Notes under the pieces: model-generated
Database searches by the model: none
What the model saw: only the letters and a program-made list of their open reading frames with translations
What the model was told of the DNA's origin: nothing
Assembly: GCA_029945375.1 (NCBI GenBank)
Contig: CM057060.1
Coordinates: 1,364,001 to 1,428,000 of the forward strand
From: Agaricus subrufescens
Taxonomy: Eukaryota > Basidiomycota > Agaricomycetes > Agaricales > Agaricaceae
Direction of reading: 5' to 3'
DNA: 64,000 nucleotides
Position numbers and translations under genes: made by a program
In this document: positions 12,401 to 24,642 of the stretch, one piece after another
Layout of the letters: the number at the start of each line of letters is the position of its first letter
How positions within the stretch are numbered: position 1 is the first letter of the stretch

Positions 12401-13211
12401 AGTTTATGAGGTTAACTTTGGGCCTATGCGACCGGCTGAAGATATTCTTGGAATAGGTTGTCGAGTTGGAAATTCAGCTTGATGAAATTAAGGAACAATA
12501 TAATAATGTAATTCGAAATAGTAACAGTAAGGCCCAGCAGAAGAAGATGGCTTTCTTAGAGCGCAACCTTGAACAACTTACTCTTGTGCAGAAACAGGTG
12601 AGAACAAAGTTTGATTTCAGTTCAGGGTCCGTTACTCACGCCTGTAAAGCTGGTAGACCAGAATTCGACACTCAAGAAAGAGGCCGGCATCGCGGAACGC
12701 AAACTACTTGCTCGGAACGAACGTATCCAGAACTTAGAAGCCCTTCTTCAGGATGCTGATCGTCGGCTGTCTGCTCAAAATCAGAAGTTTGAAGCACAGC
12801 TCCAGGCTGTGAAGGAGCGTTTGGACCAGGCCAGAGGTAAGCTTTTTATAATTGATTGACCAATACAAATTGATCCCGCTTTCCCAGCTCAAAAAGCGTC
12901 TACGGCATCGCCATTGAGTTTCGGTCGTATTGCGAAACCGCTGAGAGGGGGTGGTGGTGTAGCACCGCCTCCCGCAGCCGCCACCGGGCCCCCAGTAACA
13001 TCCAACCCATTGGCTCGCATTCAGGAAGAGACAGGGTAAGGTTTTTAGTCAACTTGTGTGATCTGTTTCTAACGGGGTTCCGTGTGTATTGAAAATTAAT
13101 TGATCTAGTGGTGAGTATCATCTTCTTATTCTGGTTAGACTGCAGTACTAATGAACTTTTCCTTTTCTCCTAGCGAAACGCGCATCCTGGTTCTTCAACT
13201 CGACAAGATAG
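9413..13211 (+). CDS. Conventional kinesin heavy chain (fungal kinesin-1)
   Basis: This is the plus-end-directed dimeric motor that drives long-distance transport in hyphae; fungal forms work without light chains. Exon 1 (9413-9453) reads [13 protein letters not shown] and continues as [15 protein letters not shown]. The motor has [42 protein letters not shown] and [19 protein letters not shown]. The neck and coiled-coil stalk run from about 10800 to 12830. The tail is rich in Gly and Pro, contains [10 protein letters not shown], and ends with [11 protein letters not shown], the fungal kinesin-1 signature. Two very small exons are needed to keep the frame: 11 nt at 9751-9761, giving [14 protein letters not shown], and 2 nt at 13109-13110, giving the KRASWFF ending. 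There are a dozen or more introns and the product is about 950 residues. I am sure of the family; the exact exon set of the stalk is less certain. Confidence 0.95.
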
Positions 13212-14525
13212 GCTTTCGTTGTATACATTTGTTTTTGCTTTTTCTCCACTCTGCTCTCTAGCATACTCAGCCTGTATCTCACGTAGTATTTACTATTATT
13301 CCTTTTCGGCGTGCATTCAAATTTTATGGTAGGTTCGGGAAGGTACAATTCATAAACCCGTCCTTTCCTTTTTGAACTTCCCGACACTACGAGACCACTA
13401 TCATGTGATGCATCGAGATGCGCATCAGGATCGAATTGCTTACAGAATCGACGAATTAACGGAACGATACGATAGCGAATGGTATTGAAATGATACATGC
13501 AATTTTCTGACTGACCAGGCCAAGCTTGAGAAACGGGGTTTCACGTAACGGAAGGTAAAATTTTTATGTGAGCGAACGTCATGTCTGTTTCACGTGTTAG
13601 CTGTCGATTCCTCCAACTTTCAGGGACGAAAACTCTATGGCTGAATTTGTACTTAGCGCCTTCCCGTTTTTATGCGACGTGTCACTTTGGCGACGCAGGG
13701 TGTCCCTACGGCCTACTCAGCTCTGGTTCGGCGTTGTGTAACGGCTAGGGAAGTTCGCTTTGAGGCTGCTTTGAGGATTTTGCGCCTACACGAAGGCAGG
13801 ATCAATTGAAGAACAATAATGGCTGTGCAACCCGAAGGGAATGGAAGCTGTTCTTACGTTATTCGACGTGCTATACATGGAGGCTATTGCCTGTGTTGCC
13901 CGAGCCAGTGCTAGGGATTGACAAAGCGTGCAAACACCATTCCTGTCTGTCGCAACCGTAGTCGGACCGGTCCAGTGGTAACACTGTTCGCTACGAAAAC
14001 GTCAGGAAGCCTTTGTGACGTTGAGATCCAGGCGGGGACCTGAAAATAGATCAGGATCTAATTCAGATGCGTTTTAGCTGATTTGCAATTTTATTCATAT
14101 TTCCGAATTCCGAGAAACCCCACGTTATGCTAATCCCGTTCGACACCTCATCTTCCTGAATGGAGACTTGGGTGACTGTTAGTGCTAAGGGTCCGGGACT
14201 TCTTCTCACTGTTTTTGGCCGTGATGTTTATCCTCTTTCGCTCTCCTCTTCCCTTTCACTTTGTCCAGTCCCCTCTTGTCCTCAGCCACGTTTTACCACT
14301 AATAACGTTGTAAGTCTCTAGTTGTTGTATTGTTGCACTAGCTGACTGTTAGTTCTGCTCGCTAATTCCGCGTCCATCGCGTGCAACTTCATGTTGGATA
14401 TTCGATTGCCCGGGATTGACTTCTAGCTCAATAATAATTGCCCTGCTTAATCGTGGGCTCGTTCTTCTCTCTGGGATTCATCCTGCTCACCATACGGTAT
14501 AGCGTATTCATAATCGTTTTATAGA
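13212..14525. other. Gene-free stretch upstream of the PUF gene, with likely 5' leader
   Basis: I find no convincing coding exon in these 1.3 kb on either strand. The first part follows the kinesin-1 stop. A minus-strand open frame over 13148-13498 shows no recognisable domain. From about 14225 to 14280 the plus strand is very rich in C and T, a pattern often seen just upstream of fungal transcription starts. A strong GTAAGT donor at 14310-14315 and a TTTTATAG acceptor ending at 14524 could define a 215-base intron in the 5' leader that ends one base before the PUF start codon. That intron is an inference from splice-site shape alone. Confidence 0.4.
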
Positions 14526-17465
14526 ATGTCTACCGTCTGCTCCCGTAATCCGTCTGGTTCCACGAATCCTTCAAGGAACCATTCGCCTTCGCGTTCACCA
14601 ACTAATGTATAGACGGATTATTATTTAGACGTTATTGAGTTGCTAACAAGTTCTTTCAGATTCAACCACAACGATTAATCAACACAGGAGGTTCTTATAG
14701 TGCTGGGGGCAACCTCAGCGGTCTAAAGAACTTGAATTCCGGGTGGCAGGTAAGCATTGTCATCCCTGATTGACATACATCCCGAGCTCCTTCCGTGTCA
14801 GGTTTGGTCTAGTTCGCATTCGAAAAACACGCCCGGATCGTCGGTTGCGAGTGTCCAGGAGATTTCGCCACCGCGCAGTGGCAGTCTTACCGACTGGACG
14901 TCGCTGTCTCGACCTACTACAAGCAGGAGCTGGGACGAGGTACATGATCATGTTAGACTGGTAGGTGTTCTGGTTGGGTTTTATATTCTCTGTTTGATTT
15001 TCTATGTTAGGATTCTACTACGAAATCTAGACAGGGAGCTATTGGACAGGCCGGGGTTCTGTCAATTCCTCGTATTGTGAGTAGACTTGGTATAAACATC
15101 TCTTTGCTACGAGACAAATAATCTTCAACTCCAGGAACAAACACTGGTTTTGAAAAATGGTTCGAGATTTTCCTTCAGATTTTAGGTTACGCATTGAACT
15201 TCGGTTCAAGGTCTAGTCTCCACTAATTCTCCAACCCGTTTATATGGCTCGGGATATCAAAAGTCGCCTGTTGCGACTAGTTTCGACGCCCTCCAAACGG
15301 CCAGGAGATCCCCTAACATGGATGAACTTAACTCGGCTATGCGGGGGATGGTAGTTGAAGACGAGCATGAGCTTCAACGCCAGGTCTCGTTGAATTTACA
15401 GTCGCGGAATCATCTTTCCTTTAACCCCGCGTCCCAACCGTCTTTTCCTCAGCCTAATTTCAATACTCCCTATCAGGTTGCACGAGAGCATTCTTCTGAT
15501 AGCCCATTCAACTATGATCCATATCGCACTAATTCTGAACCACCGGCATACACCTCATCTTCGATAGCTAATGGAAGTTCGGCAGCAGTTTATCCTAACT
15601 TCTCAACACTCGATCTCCATCGTCGTCCAGGATTTACCTACGATTATCCTGCTAATCCGAGGCCTCCAGCACCGTCGTTTTATTACCCACAAAGTTTATT
15701 GTACGGGCCGCCAGGGCCTTCTCCTGTAGCAACATCACAAACTTTAACTCTTGGTAATGTTTCCAGCGCCGACAAAATGGAGTTGCAGGTCAGTTCAATA
15801 AATATTCTTTGAAAATGAATCTCAAGTGCTGGCTAGTACCCTACATTGCCAACGCCCATGCTGACACCTATGGCGCCTCTTATCCAGCCTCACAACGCTA
15901 ACTTCGGTTCAATGGACTCTAATTCAAGGCATCTTCTTCCATTCGTCGCACCTCATATTTCGCCGTTTGTACCAGTGGCTCCCGTTTATCCCGGCGGCAT
16001 GCTTCCATATTCAAATGGCATCCGCCTTACTACCGTAGTTCGAAGTAATCTTTTGGAGGAGTTTAGAACCAGGAAGTCTCGAAAGTGGGAGCTGACTGTG
16101 AGTTCATGAATTTCATTTGGAGTTTATCTCGCCTGACCCGTCTTAGGACATTGTTGGTCATATTGTAGAATTTAGTACAGATCAATATGGTTCGCGTTTC
16201 ATCCAGACCAAGTTAGAGGATGCTGGACTAGACAAGATTCGGATTGTCTATGACGAAATTGTACCTCTCTATGCCATGAAACTCATGCAAGATGTCTTTG
16301 GCAACTACGCAAGTCTTGCAAATAATCTCTAGGCTTCACGTTAACTAATAGTTGCTTTATAGGTCGTACAAAAGTTGATGGATTTCGGAACTCAAGAACA
16401 ACGTGCTGGTTTGACATGTCTCGTCGAGAATGAAATCGTGGATCTATCGCTGAACGTCTATGGTTGTCGTGTTGTTCAGAAGGTGGAGCATTCTAAAAAA
16501 TTCTCAAACTCTATTATTAACCGAGGGTGTAGGTCATAGAACTGTGTACTGCGGAGCAACAAACGCTGCTTGTCCGCAAGATTGAACCGCATGTGCTGAC
16601 AGTGGTTAAGGATACCAATGGTAACCATGTTAGTGTTGAACTCGTGAACTTGAGTTCCATCTAATAATTCCTCGCAGGTCATCCAGAAGTTTGTAATGAC
16701 TGTCCCACCTGAGCGCCTTTCATTTCTCAGAGTTTTCCGTGATGCTGCTCGCCAACTTGCCATCCATCCTTATGGGTGCAGGGTCCTGCAGCGTTGTCTG
16801 GAGTACCTGCCTAATGATTATTGCCGTGGTATGATTGATGAGCTTCATGGTATTGCAGAGAGCTTAATGCAAGATCAATTTGGGGTTCGTGTTAACCTAT
16901 ATTATCCTATGCTAGTTGCTTACACAATGGTCACTCAGAACTACGTCGTTCAATATGTTCTGCAGCATGGCCAACCGCATGACTGTGTGATCATTGCTGC
17001 ACAGATGAAGGGGAATGTATTGAAGATGTCTCGACACAAGTTTGCTTCGAACGTCGTGGAGAAAGTTTTAGTTCACGCAAGTCCCGAAACTAGGTCCAAG
17101 CTGGTTGACGAAATCTTGACCATTGAACACGGAGTTGATCCTGTTCATGCTCTCATGATGGATGCCTACGGCAGTAAGTTGTATTAGCTCCTTACCCTCT
17201 ACTGTTGCTCAGCTTTGGTACAGACTACGTCATCCAAACTGCCCTTAATCAGGTAGACAGTGAACAGAGAGAGTTACTTTACGCCCGTGTAAGATCACAC
17301 CTCATGTCCATAAAACGTGAGCCTCGACCAAAGATTGAGCCCAAACACATCGTTGCCAGTGAGTATTCAAGCACTATGAATTATTTTCGTATACTCATTG
17401 GCTGTCTACAAATTTTAGTTGAGAGACTTCTATTCGGAGACGTTTCCGATACTAGTGGAAGGTAG
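14526..17465 (+). CDS. Pumilio/PUF-family mRNA-binding protein, Puf3-type repeat code
   Basis: PUF proteins bind UGUA-containing elements in 3' UTRs and repress, destabilise or localise mRNAs. The N-terminal half (start exon [20 protein letters not shown], then [15 protein letters not shown] and a long Ser/Pro/Asn/Tyr-rich exon at 15318-15800) is low complexity, as in Puf3/PUM proteins. The C-terminal half has all eight repeats with core residues, in order: GSRFIQ, GNYVVQ, GCRVVQ, GNHVIQ, GCRVLQ, GNYVVQ, ASNVVE and GNYVIQ. Several introns fall inside repeats, for example right before NYVVQ in repeat 6 and inside GNYVIQ of repeat 8. The last exons give IEPKHIVA and [14 protein letters not shown] up to TAG at 17463-17465. 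The recognition residues match the classical UGUANAUA code. The start at 14526 is preferred because the exon joins in frame to the conserved GLKNLNSGW leader segment. Confidence 0.95.
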
Positions 17466-17906
17466 TTATCGCCTAGGTGTCATATATTTCAAGTTCCGTA
17501 TAATTTTCTGCAAGTTCTATTATCGTGGAATTAGGTGGATTTGTTCATGCTTTGGTAGCTGTAACCTTGGGATTCTATAACTTTTTATCGTACCCCTTGC
17601 ACAGTGTTTTTGGACTTTTTCGGATTGGAATTATACACCGTCCCCATTATAATACTCGTTTTCTGCTATATAGTAATGGTCGTTTTGATATACTGGTGTG
17701 GTGGCGGCGAAGCGACTTGTTTTAATTTTGCTTGCCGAACTCTGATCCGGAACACATGATTTTTCGGAGTACGTGACGTGTCCGGACCCAAAGTGAGCCA
17801 AATACCGCTTGAAGGCCTTGAGTAGGACTGGAGGCTTGGCGGCTTCAGAACAGCCTCGTCCCCCCTGTCCTTATTTCTATCATATTGTTGCAGTCCCTAT
17901 ACCAGG
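17466..17906. other. Intergenic region between the PUF gene and SEC16
   Basis: This 441-base stretch contains the PUF 3' UTR and the SEC16 promoter. A short plus-strand open frame at 17525-17725 has no recognisable features and is probably chance. I see no RNA gene or repeat here. Confidence 0.5.
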
Positions 17907-20900
17907 ATGAGTAGTACTGAGGCTGCGGCTTCGCTTTTCGGCCCCGGGGATTCGTCGTCGTCGGACCCATTTGCAACACTTGGAACGGAAGGGAACCAGG
18001 AGAGGTCGGACGACTTTTTTGCTGGAGTCGGAATAGACGATTCAGTGCAGTCTGCACCTGATTCGCACAATCCTGGTGGCTCGTTCTTACAATCCGGCGA
18101 TGCGACTAGCGCTTTACACGCTCAACCCGCAGCACAAACATACGGATCTTCTCAATATTACACTCCGGCTCGTGCTGGTAGTGGAACTGGTGAAGTGTAT
18201 GGACTACCTTCACAGCACACTGACAATCAATCATACTACGGTACACACCTCTCAAGTGATACTTTTCGCGTTTTGTAACTATGGACTTTATACTAATGGA
18301 CTCAATAGGCAATGCACCATACACACCACCGGTCATCCACGATCCATATGTTCCACCAGCCTTAACTTATGCCCCTTCGTCAGATTATAAGCCTCCTGCG
18401 TCACAGGCACCCACCTCTCCATATCCTGGGAATACAGTTCCCTCGTATGGCGGATATAATTCTTCTCATTTGACAAGTTCGCCCCACTATCCCGCCTATG
18501 CATCCACTACCACCAGTGGAATGTCGACCGTGCCAGCGTCATCTTACATTGGCCCACAATCTTCGTCCTATGCTTCATCGCCGCACCCACCCCCGAAAGC
18601 ATCACTGGCGACAGTGCCTTCTCCACCCGTCCCCACCACCACCCAAGTTACAAGACCCAAAGTTTCCAATGCTTACGATCCACCGTTTCCTGTAACGTCC
18701 TATAGTCGTCGAAATGTTTCCGGACCAGCAAAATTTGGGCAGGCACCTATTTCACCTGCTCATTCAACTTATGCCACCTACCAATCGCCTCCCCCGCCTC
18801 CCCCGCCTCCGTCTGCCCCGCCACCTCCACCACGTTCTCCTGGGTACACTTTCCGGCATACTCAGGGACCTGACTACAGCCCAGCTCAGGCCCCGGGCCC
18901 AGTCCCTCCACCCCCTAGCTGGGCGGGCGAAGTAGATCCGTCACCCGCTGTAATTCACCCTGGCCATATCTCAAAGACTTCACCGCAACTACAATCGGAA
19001 CATGTACCTTCACCGTCTCGCCCGATAGCCACAGAATCAGAATTCCCTATGTCTGATTCTCAACCATTCATTGAAGCAACTACACCGGCAGAGGTATCAT
19101 CTATAATTGACGCTGGCGGGTCTGATTTACAAGATGGTAAAATTGACTCTGAGGCAGGAGCGCCTGTACCTTCATCGGAGTTTCAACCACCTCCCGCCGC
19201 TGTAACACCTCAGACGCCTTATTCTCCGGATTACAGTAGCACCAGTCCAAAAACATATCCCGCACAGGGCCCTTCGTCCGGTACATTTAAAACTACTAGC
19301 CCAGAGAGGGCATACGAGGTCTCTTCTTCTTTGTCTCGAACCAGTCTCGATAACAGGAGTAATCCTAGCCCACGACAAAGCCCTCGGCCTCCCTCAACTT
19401 CCTCTCCAGTCTATACTCTTCCCGAATCTCTTCGTAGATCCCCGGAACTTTACAAAGGCTCGATTACTCGTTATGACTATACACCGAGAGCGCGAACCAC
19501 TTCTCCCGGTATTGACGGCTCTGCGAACGCCATCAACCCGTATGCTCCACCCCGGAGCTCGTTCTCGAAATCGAAGTCGGCTTCGTCTACTTCCCTCGAC
19601 CAGTTGAACTCACGGCAGTTATCTTCGATGACTACTCTCGATCAGGGTGCACCTCGAAACGGGTTTGTACCTAGTGGTTTTAGTCCCGAACGAGTCAGGT
19701 CACCACTGAGTAGTGCCCCCGTACGCTCGCCCGAGAGCCGCCAAATTTCAAAGCCACAGCTTCCGCCATATCTGCCCCCTGTGTCCGAGTCACTGCCTCA
19801 ACAAGAGCCAAAACTAGCTGCAGGATATGCCTACTCACAATCTCAACACAACTATAATATTCAACCTTCCTCATCGACTGGACACGAGCAAGCTGTTTAT
19901 GGTTACAGCCCGGAGTTGTCACCTCCCTCGGAATCTAACGTGAGGCCCACAATGACTCCTTATGCTCCTTCACCTTCTTTGATGGGAGCCAATGATCCAC
20001 TCGGACGCACCTCTGTCCGTGTTCCAGTATTTAGTTTTGGCTTTGGTGGAAAAATCGTTGTGTGCTTCCACAATGAGGGCATGTTGAACACCGGCTTCGA
20101 CGTTGCATTGTCGTCCCGAACCTCTACAAAAGTTCAATTGCGGAGTTGGAAGAAACAGATTCCTGAATCAGTTCAAGATTCCGCGGCAGGTTTCCCTGGT
20201 CCTTTGCACGCTGATCCAGGCCCTCCCACTACCGGAATTATGAAGGCAACATCTTCAACCCAGGCGAAGACTAAGAAAGCGCAATTGATTAAATATCTTT
20301 CTGATCGTATAGAAGAGATCACCCAGGGATTGGGATACCAACATAGTGGTAGCCCTGAAAAGCGCATGGTCGAGGGGAAGCTGATTCTTGTCAAGCTCTT
20401 GAAGATCATGATTGAGAATGATGGTCGTTTACATGGAACGTGAGTAGCTCAATATAACCTTGCTGTTTCTTTGGTTAACTTTTCTCCCAGGCCTCAGTTG
20501 GATTCTGCCGTTAGATCTACACTTTTACCCCGACTTGAGGGTATTTTATCAGCGAGTGACTCAGCGGGCAACTTCGCACTTGCCACCGATGCCGCTACCA
20601 TGTTCTCTGAATCTTCTTATGCATCAGCTGGAGCTGATGCGGCACCTATATCGGTAACTACCCTCCGAGCGAGTGCATTAAATAAGATCGAAGAATTTCT
20701 CCTCCGTGGTGAGCGTCGGCAAGCGTGTCATTACGCTCTTGATCAGAAACTATGGGCCCATGCTATGGTGATTGCGAGTAGTATTGACAAGGAAGCTTGG
20801 AAGGAGGCTGTTAACGAGTTTATCAAAGCTGACCTTGGAGTCAAGGGAGAAGCGACAAGTTTTGCACTGCCTGGTCGCAATGATTCACCGGCTACGAACG

Positions 20901-23272
20901 GACGAGAGAGTCTGCGGATGGCGTATAGCTTGTTTTCTGGACAAGGAGCTGCAGCAGGTATGAGTCCTTTAGCACTACCTACGACATTGCGCTCATGTAT
21001 TGTATCTAGCACAGGAATTGGTTCCGAGAGGTAGCTTGGGCAGGACAGGCAACCAACTGCCTGTTCCTGCGTCAAGTGTTTCATCACCACCTCTACCCCA
21101 AGGTACTCCTAGAACACCCAATTTCACGGTTCCGATGGTCGGCACTAAGATGCCTATCGAATGTCTGTCCAAGTGGACTGAATCTGCTGCAATGATGCTA
21201 CTATCACCGTTTACGAACGATGCCTCTGCGGCGTTGACTGCTCTTGGGGACCAACTCATGACTAACGGTTGGTTACAAGCTGCTCATGTTTGGTAGGTGA
21301 TACCACGTTTTCAGTTTGAATAACATATTAACATATTCACACCTTACAGCTACCTTTTATCTCCTCAGACTTCACCTCTAGGTGGTGTCGGCAACCCTAC
21401 TGCTCGAGTTGTATTATTGGGTTCCAAGAGCCCTGCATCGTGTACAACATTCTGGAGGGATCCCGACTCCATCATATTTACCGAAATCCTTGAATATGCT
21501 TTGTCGATTGCCCCTGTTCCTAAAGGCCAGGAAGCCAACCACGGTATTCCGCACTTACAGGCCTATCGCCTGCTACGTGCCTTTACTGCAGCTGAGGCAG
21601 GTGACCTAAGCCTAGCTGGCAGGTTCGTCATGTTTTATCTATTCTATCTTCAATTGTGTTAATCTTTACCCAGGTATTGTGAAGCGATCACGGCATCTCT
21701 TGTTCGAGGGTCCGCCTACTATACGCCAGTCATGCTGGAAGAGCTTAAAGGACTTACCGACCGACTCTCGGGTGTGTCTCAATCTAACAAGGCAAGCTCA
21801 TGGATGGGAGGAAAAATATCGAAGCCAACTTTCGACGGATTACAAGGTTGGCTCGAAGGCAGCTTCACTAAACTTGTTACCGGCGATTCCGACCATCCCT
21901 CGTCCCCTAAAGAAGACGCAGGAAAGATGGACATGCGGAGTTATACGGGACCATTCTCGCATTATAATACCATATCTTCAACAACGAGTTCTGCGCGATC
22001 ATCACCTGCGCCTAGCTTTGTGCCGGCTGTACATGCTATATCCCCACGAAGTGACTCTATGGCCCCGAACAAGGCCTCATACGGATATGGTACGGATAGG
22101 CCCTTGCCTCCAGCGGATACTATGAGAATGAGTTCCCCAGGCCCTTCTCCACCGCAGGGACGGTCCCCCAACGCGGCCACATCACCTTATCCACCTATTC
22201 AAACGGAATTGAATAGCAGTAATAGCTACTCAAATGGATACGGTAGCCCAGGTTCGGACTTGCCAACGCCCAGACCACCTATTCGTGATGGAAAGGATGA
22301 CGAGGCTAACGTACAAGAAGTGACTTGGTGGGGGTCATCTAATCATGGAGATATTGGGAAAACTCCGACGGCAGCGCGGTTTGAGCAGGCTGGAGATGCA
22401 TACGGTGGGACGGATTCGAATGGGTATTTCTCGCCGATGGCGAACCAGACGTTTGGGACCCCTTCACCAGCGACACCTTCTACGCCTTCGAGGCAGGCAT
22501 CAGTGTACCAAGATGATGATGATGACTTGGGCTTGGGAAACAATGCGAATAAAAAGAAGGGGGAGGCGACACCGGTTAATGGTGGGGAGAATACCCAACC
22601 TCAACGTGCCCCTGTGCCAGAGGAAAAGAAGAAAGATGGTGTGTTTTTTTTGAGTATGGTTTTTGTTTAAGATGGTTGTCTAATTAAAATGCAGATGCAC
22701 AACTTCCTCAAGCGCAATCTTCTGGGTGGTTCTCTCGTTGGTTCAAGCGCGAGAACTCTTCGGGTGGACCGGTAAAAGCTAGTTTGGGTGAAGAGAGTAC
22801 ATTCTATTTCGATAAAGATCTCAAACGATGGGTTAATAAGAAGGTAAGGCTTACGAAAAAAAAAGTATAGAGCTTTGACTGAAAGGATAATTTATAGGCA
22901 GGAGAAGAGGCGGCTAAACCAGCACCGCCGCCCCCGCCACCTCCTCGAGCACAGACCGCTTCTCCGGCGATGTCTGGACCGAAGCCACCTGGGCCTGGAG
23001 CAAATGGAATGGCTAATGGAGGTGGATTTGAGATGAGACCTACGAGTGCTGTTGACTTGAATTCGCCGCCCAATGTCAAAGGTCCGATGCGGGTAAGGTC
23101 TAGCCTTGCACCTCCCGGGCTGGATTCGGCGCCTCCTACACCTACGGGTAATAGATTGATGGCTGGCGGTGCATCGACTCCACCGCCGGGTCGACCGAGG
23201 AGCCAGGCATCGCAAAAGAAGAATGTACGGAGTCGATACGTGGATGTGTTTGCGCAGGGTGGTGGAGCGTGA
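17907..23272 (+). CDS. SEC16: COPII coat assembly protein Sec16
   Basis: Sec16 organises ER exit sites and scaffolds the COPII coat. The start at 17907 opens an acidic, low-complexity N terminus (SSDPFATLGTEGNQ, DDFFAGVGIDD). A very long Pro/Ser/Tyr-rich disordered exon follows (18309 to about 20440), including a polyproline run near 18787-18837. The central conserved domain begins near 20010 with VRVPVFSFGFGGKIVVCFHN and continues through KKAQLIKYLSDRIEEITQGL and LVKLLKIMIENDGRLHGT. The alpha-solenoid that binds Sec13 runs through 20500-21900, including EFLLRGERRQACHYALDQKL and YLLSPQTSPLG. The C terminus has GWFSRWFKRE and LGEESTFYFDKDLKRWVNKK, a second polyproline run, and ends with RSRYVDVFAQ, all typical of Sec16. 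The product is about 1,680 residues. Confidence 0.95.
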
Positions 23273-23426
23273 ATGTGACTTGTTTTATTGCTTATTTGAT
23301 TTTTGTTTTCTTTCGTGGTGACTCAGTTATGGAACAAGCGAATGTGTAGAAACTTTTACGTGTTCGATAGACAATTTTCTAATACGCTTTTTTTAAATAC
23401 ACGGATACCCAGAGTCTTTCCAGAGG

Positions 23427-24564
23427 TTAGAGGAAGAGTTTAAAAGGGTATCCACGGTTCTTGACACGGAAGAAGGAAACGAGGATGGAATAAATAATAA
23501 TTAGAACGGCAGACCAGAGGTAAACTTGAGCGCGTTGGCGAGAGGGCGAGCTTTGGCTTGGTACGGCAAGGATGAGCATCAGGAAGGAGAAGGAAAGTAA
23601 AGCGTCTGCAAAGGGCGATGAGTGGAAAGTTAAGAGAGGACAAGGGAAAGCGTACAAATGAAAGCGACGACGTGAACTTCTTGACCATATTGGCTCTGGA
23701 AACCAGAAGCGATCCAACCGTTTGCACCGACATATGGCATGCCTCTGATGCGAGTGAACATGTAACCAGAAATCATGATGAGAGAGGTGGAGACGGTTCC
23801 CAAAGCCCAGGTCCAGCGGGACTGGAAAATGGGAGAAGCGAAACGAAGGACGAGGATGAAGCAGAGACCGAGGAAGGAGGTGAGGATGACGCGAGCCCAG
23901 TCAATGGGTTCACTGTACGGGATCTTGACGGGGGTATGCCTGGAGAGGGATTCGGCGAGTGGAGCTGGACCAAAGCCTCTGACGAAGGGGAGAGAGTGAG
24001 TATGAAGGTTGGGAAGGTGATGGAGACATACTCTTGGAAATCGTATTTGGCAGGGACAGATTGGGAAGACCGGCGATCACCTTCGGCGGGTGCCCACGTA
24101 AAGACGACAGGTGCGGATACGAGACCGAGCTTAGGGAGACGTTAGCAATCTGTGCGGTAAAGGAAGGGGTAAAGGCACCTTTTGGAACACGCTGGGAGCA
24201 TCGTCAAAGTCGAGGGTGCCAAAGAAGTGGTTGTCACGCTGGGACTGAGGCACGGAGGACCACGCCTGGACGATGGCATTCCACGATGGCAGGAATTCTC
24301 TGGGGAAAAGTAAGGACGCGCTACGAAGGAATAGAAAGGTGATACGTGCCTGCACAGCATGCATTTGTGGCGCTTGCTGAGGGCGGTGAGCTGGACGGAG
24401 ACAGACCAGGTGCGCTTTGGGCTGGTGATGAGGTCGAAGGAGGCAGCGTCGAGCTTGATGTTTCCGTTGCCGGCCTTGGCGAGCTGGGTGAGCTGCTCGC
24501 GGGGGTCTGCAGCGCAGGCGGCGAGGGCGAGGAGGGCGGGGACGAGGGCGCGGAGGAGTCTCAT
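23427..24564 (-). CDS. OST3: Oligosaccharyltransferase subunit Ost3/Ost6 (TUSC3/MAGT1 family)
   Basis: This is a subunit of the ER oligosaccharyltransferase; its lumenal thioredoxin fold forms mixed disulfides with nascent chains and so widens the range of N-glycosylated sites. The start at 24564 opens a clear signal peptide (MRLLRALVPALLALAACAAD). A lumenal domain follows with a CxxC active site written C-M-L-C after SVQLTALSKRHK, and the helix EFLPSWNAIVQAWSSVPQSQ. The downstream exons, read on the minus strand to the stop at 23427, are hydrophobic and match the four membrane spans of the family, ending in a helix with SILVSFFRVKNRGYPFKLF, close to the Ost3 C terminus. The gene is head to head with PIK1, with only 78 bases between the start codons. 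Confidence 0.88.
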
Positions 24565-24642
24565 GGGGAGGAGAGACGTGTCGAGTTACCGGAAAAGGCA
24601 GGAGGGGGAGGAGTTGATGGGGCTCTGGCGTGGGCGGGCGCC

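Noticed and set aside
13148..13498. Minus-strand open frame of 116 codons after kinesin-1
   Set aside because: It overlaps the terminal kinesin-1 exon on the other strand, shows no domain and has no supporting splice pattern.
18787..18837. Repetitive CCTCCC tract that looks like a microsatellite
   Set aside because: It is in frame and codes for the polyproline run of SEC16, a normal feature of this disordered region.
23618..24145. Plus-strand open frame of 175 codons
   Set aside because: It is antisense to the membrane-span exons of OST3, which are supported by family features; the translation is low complexity and has no domain.
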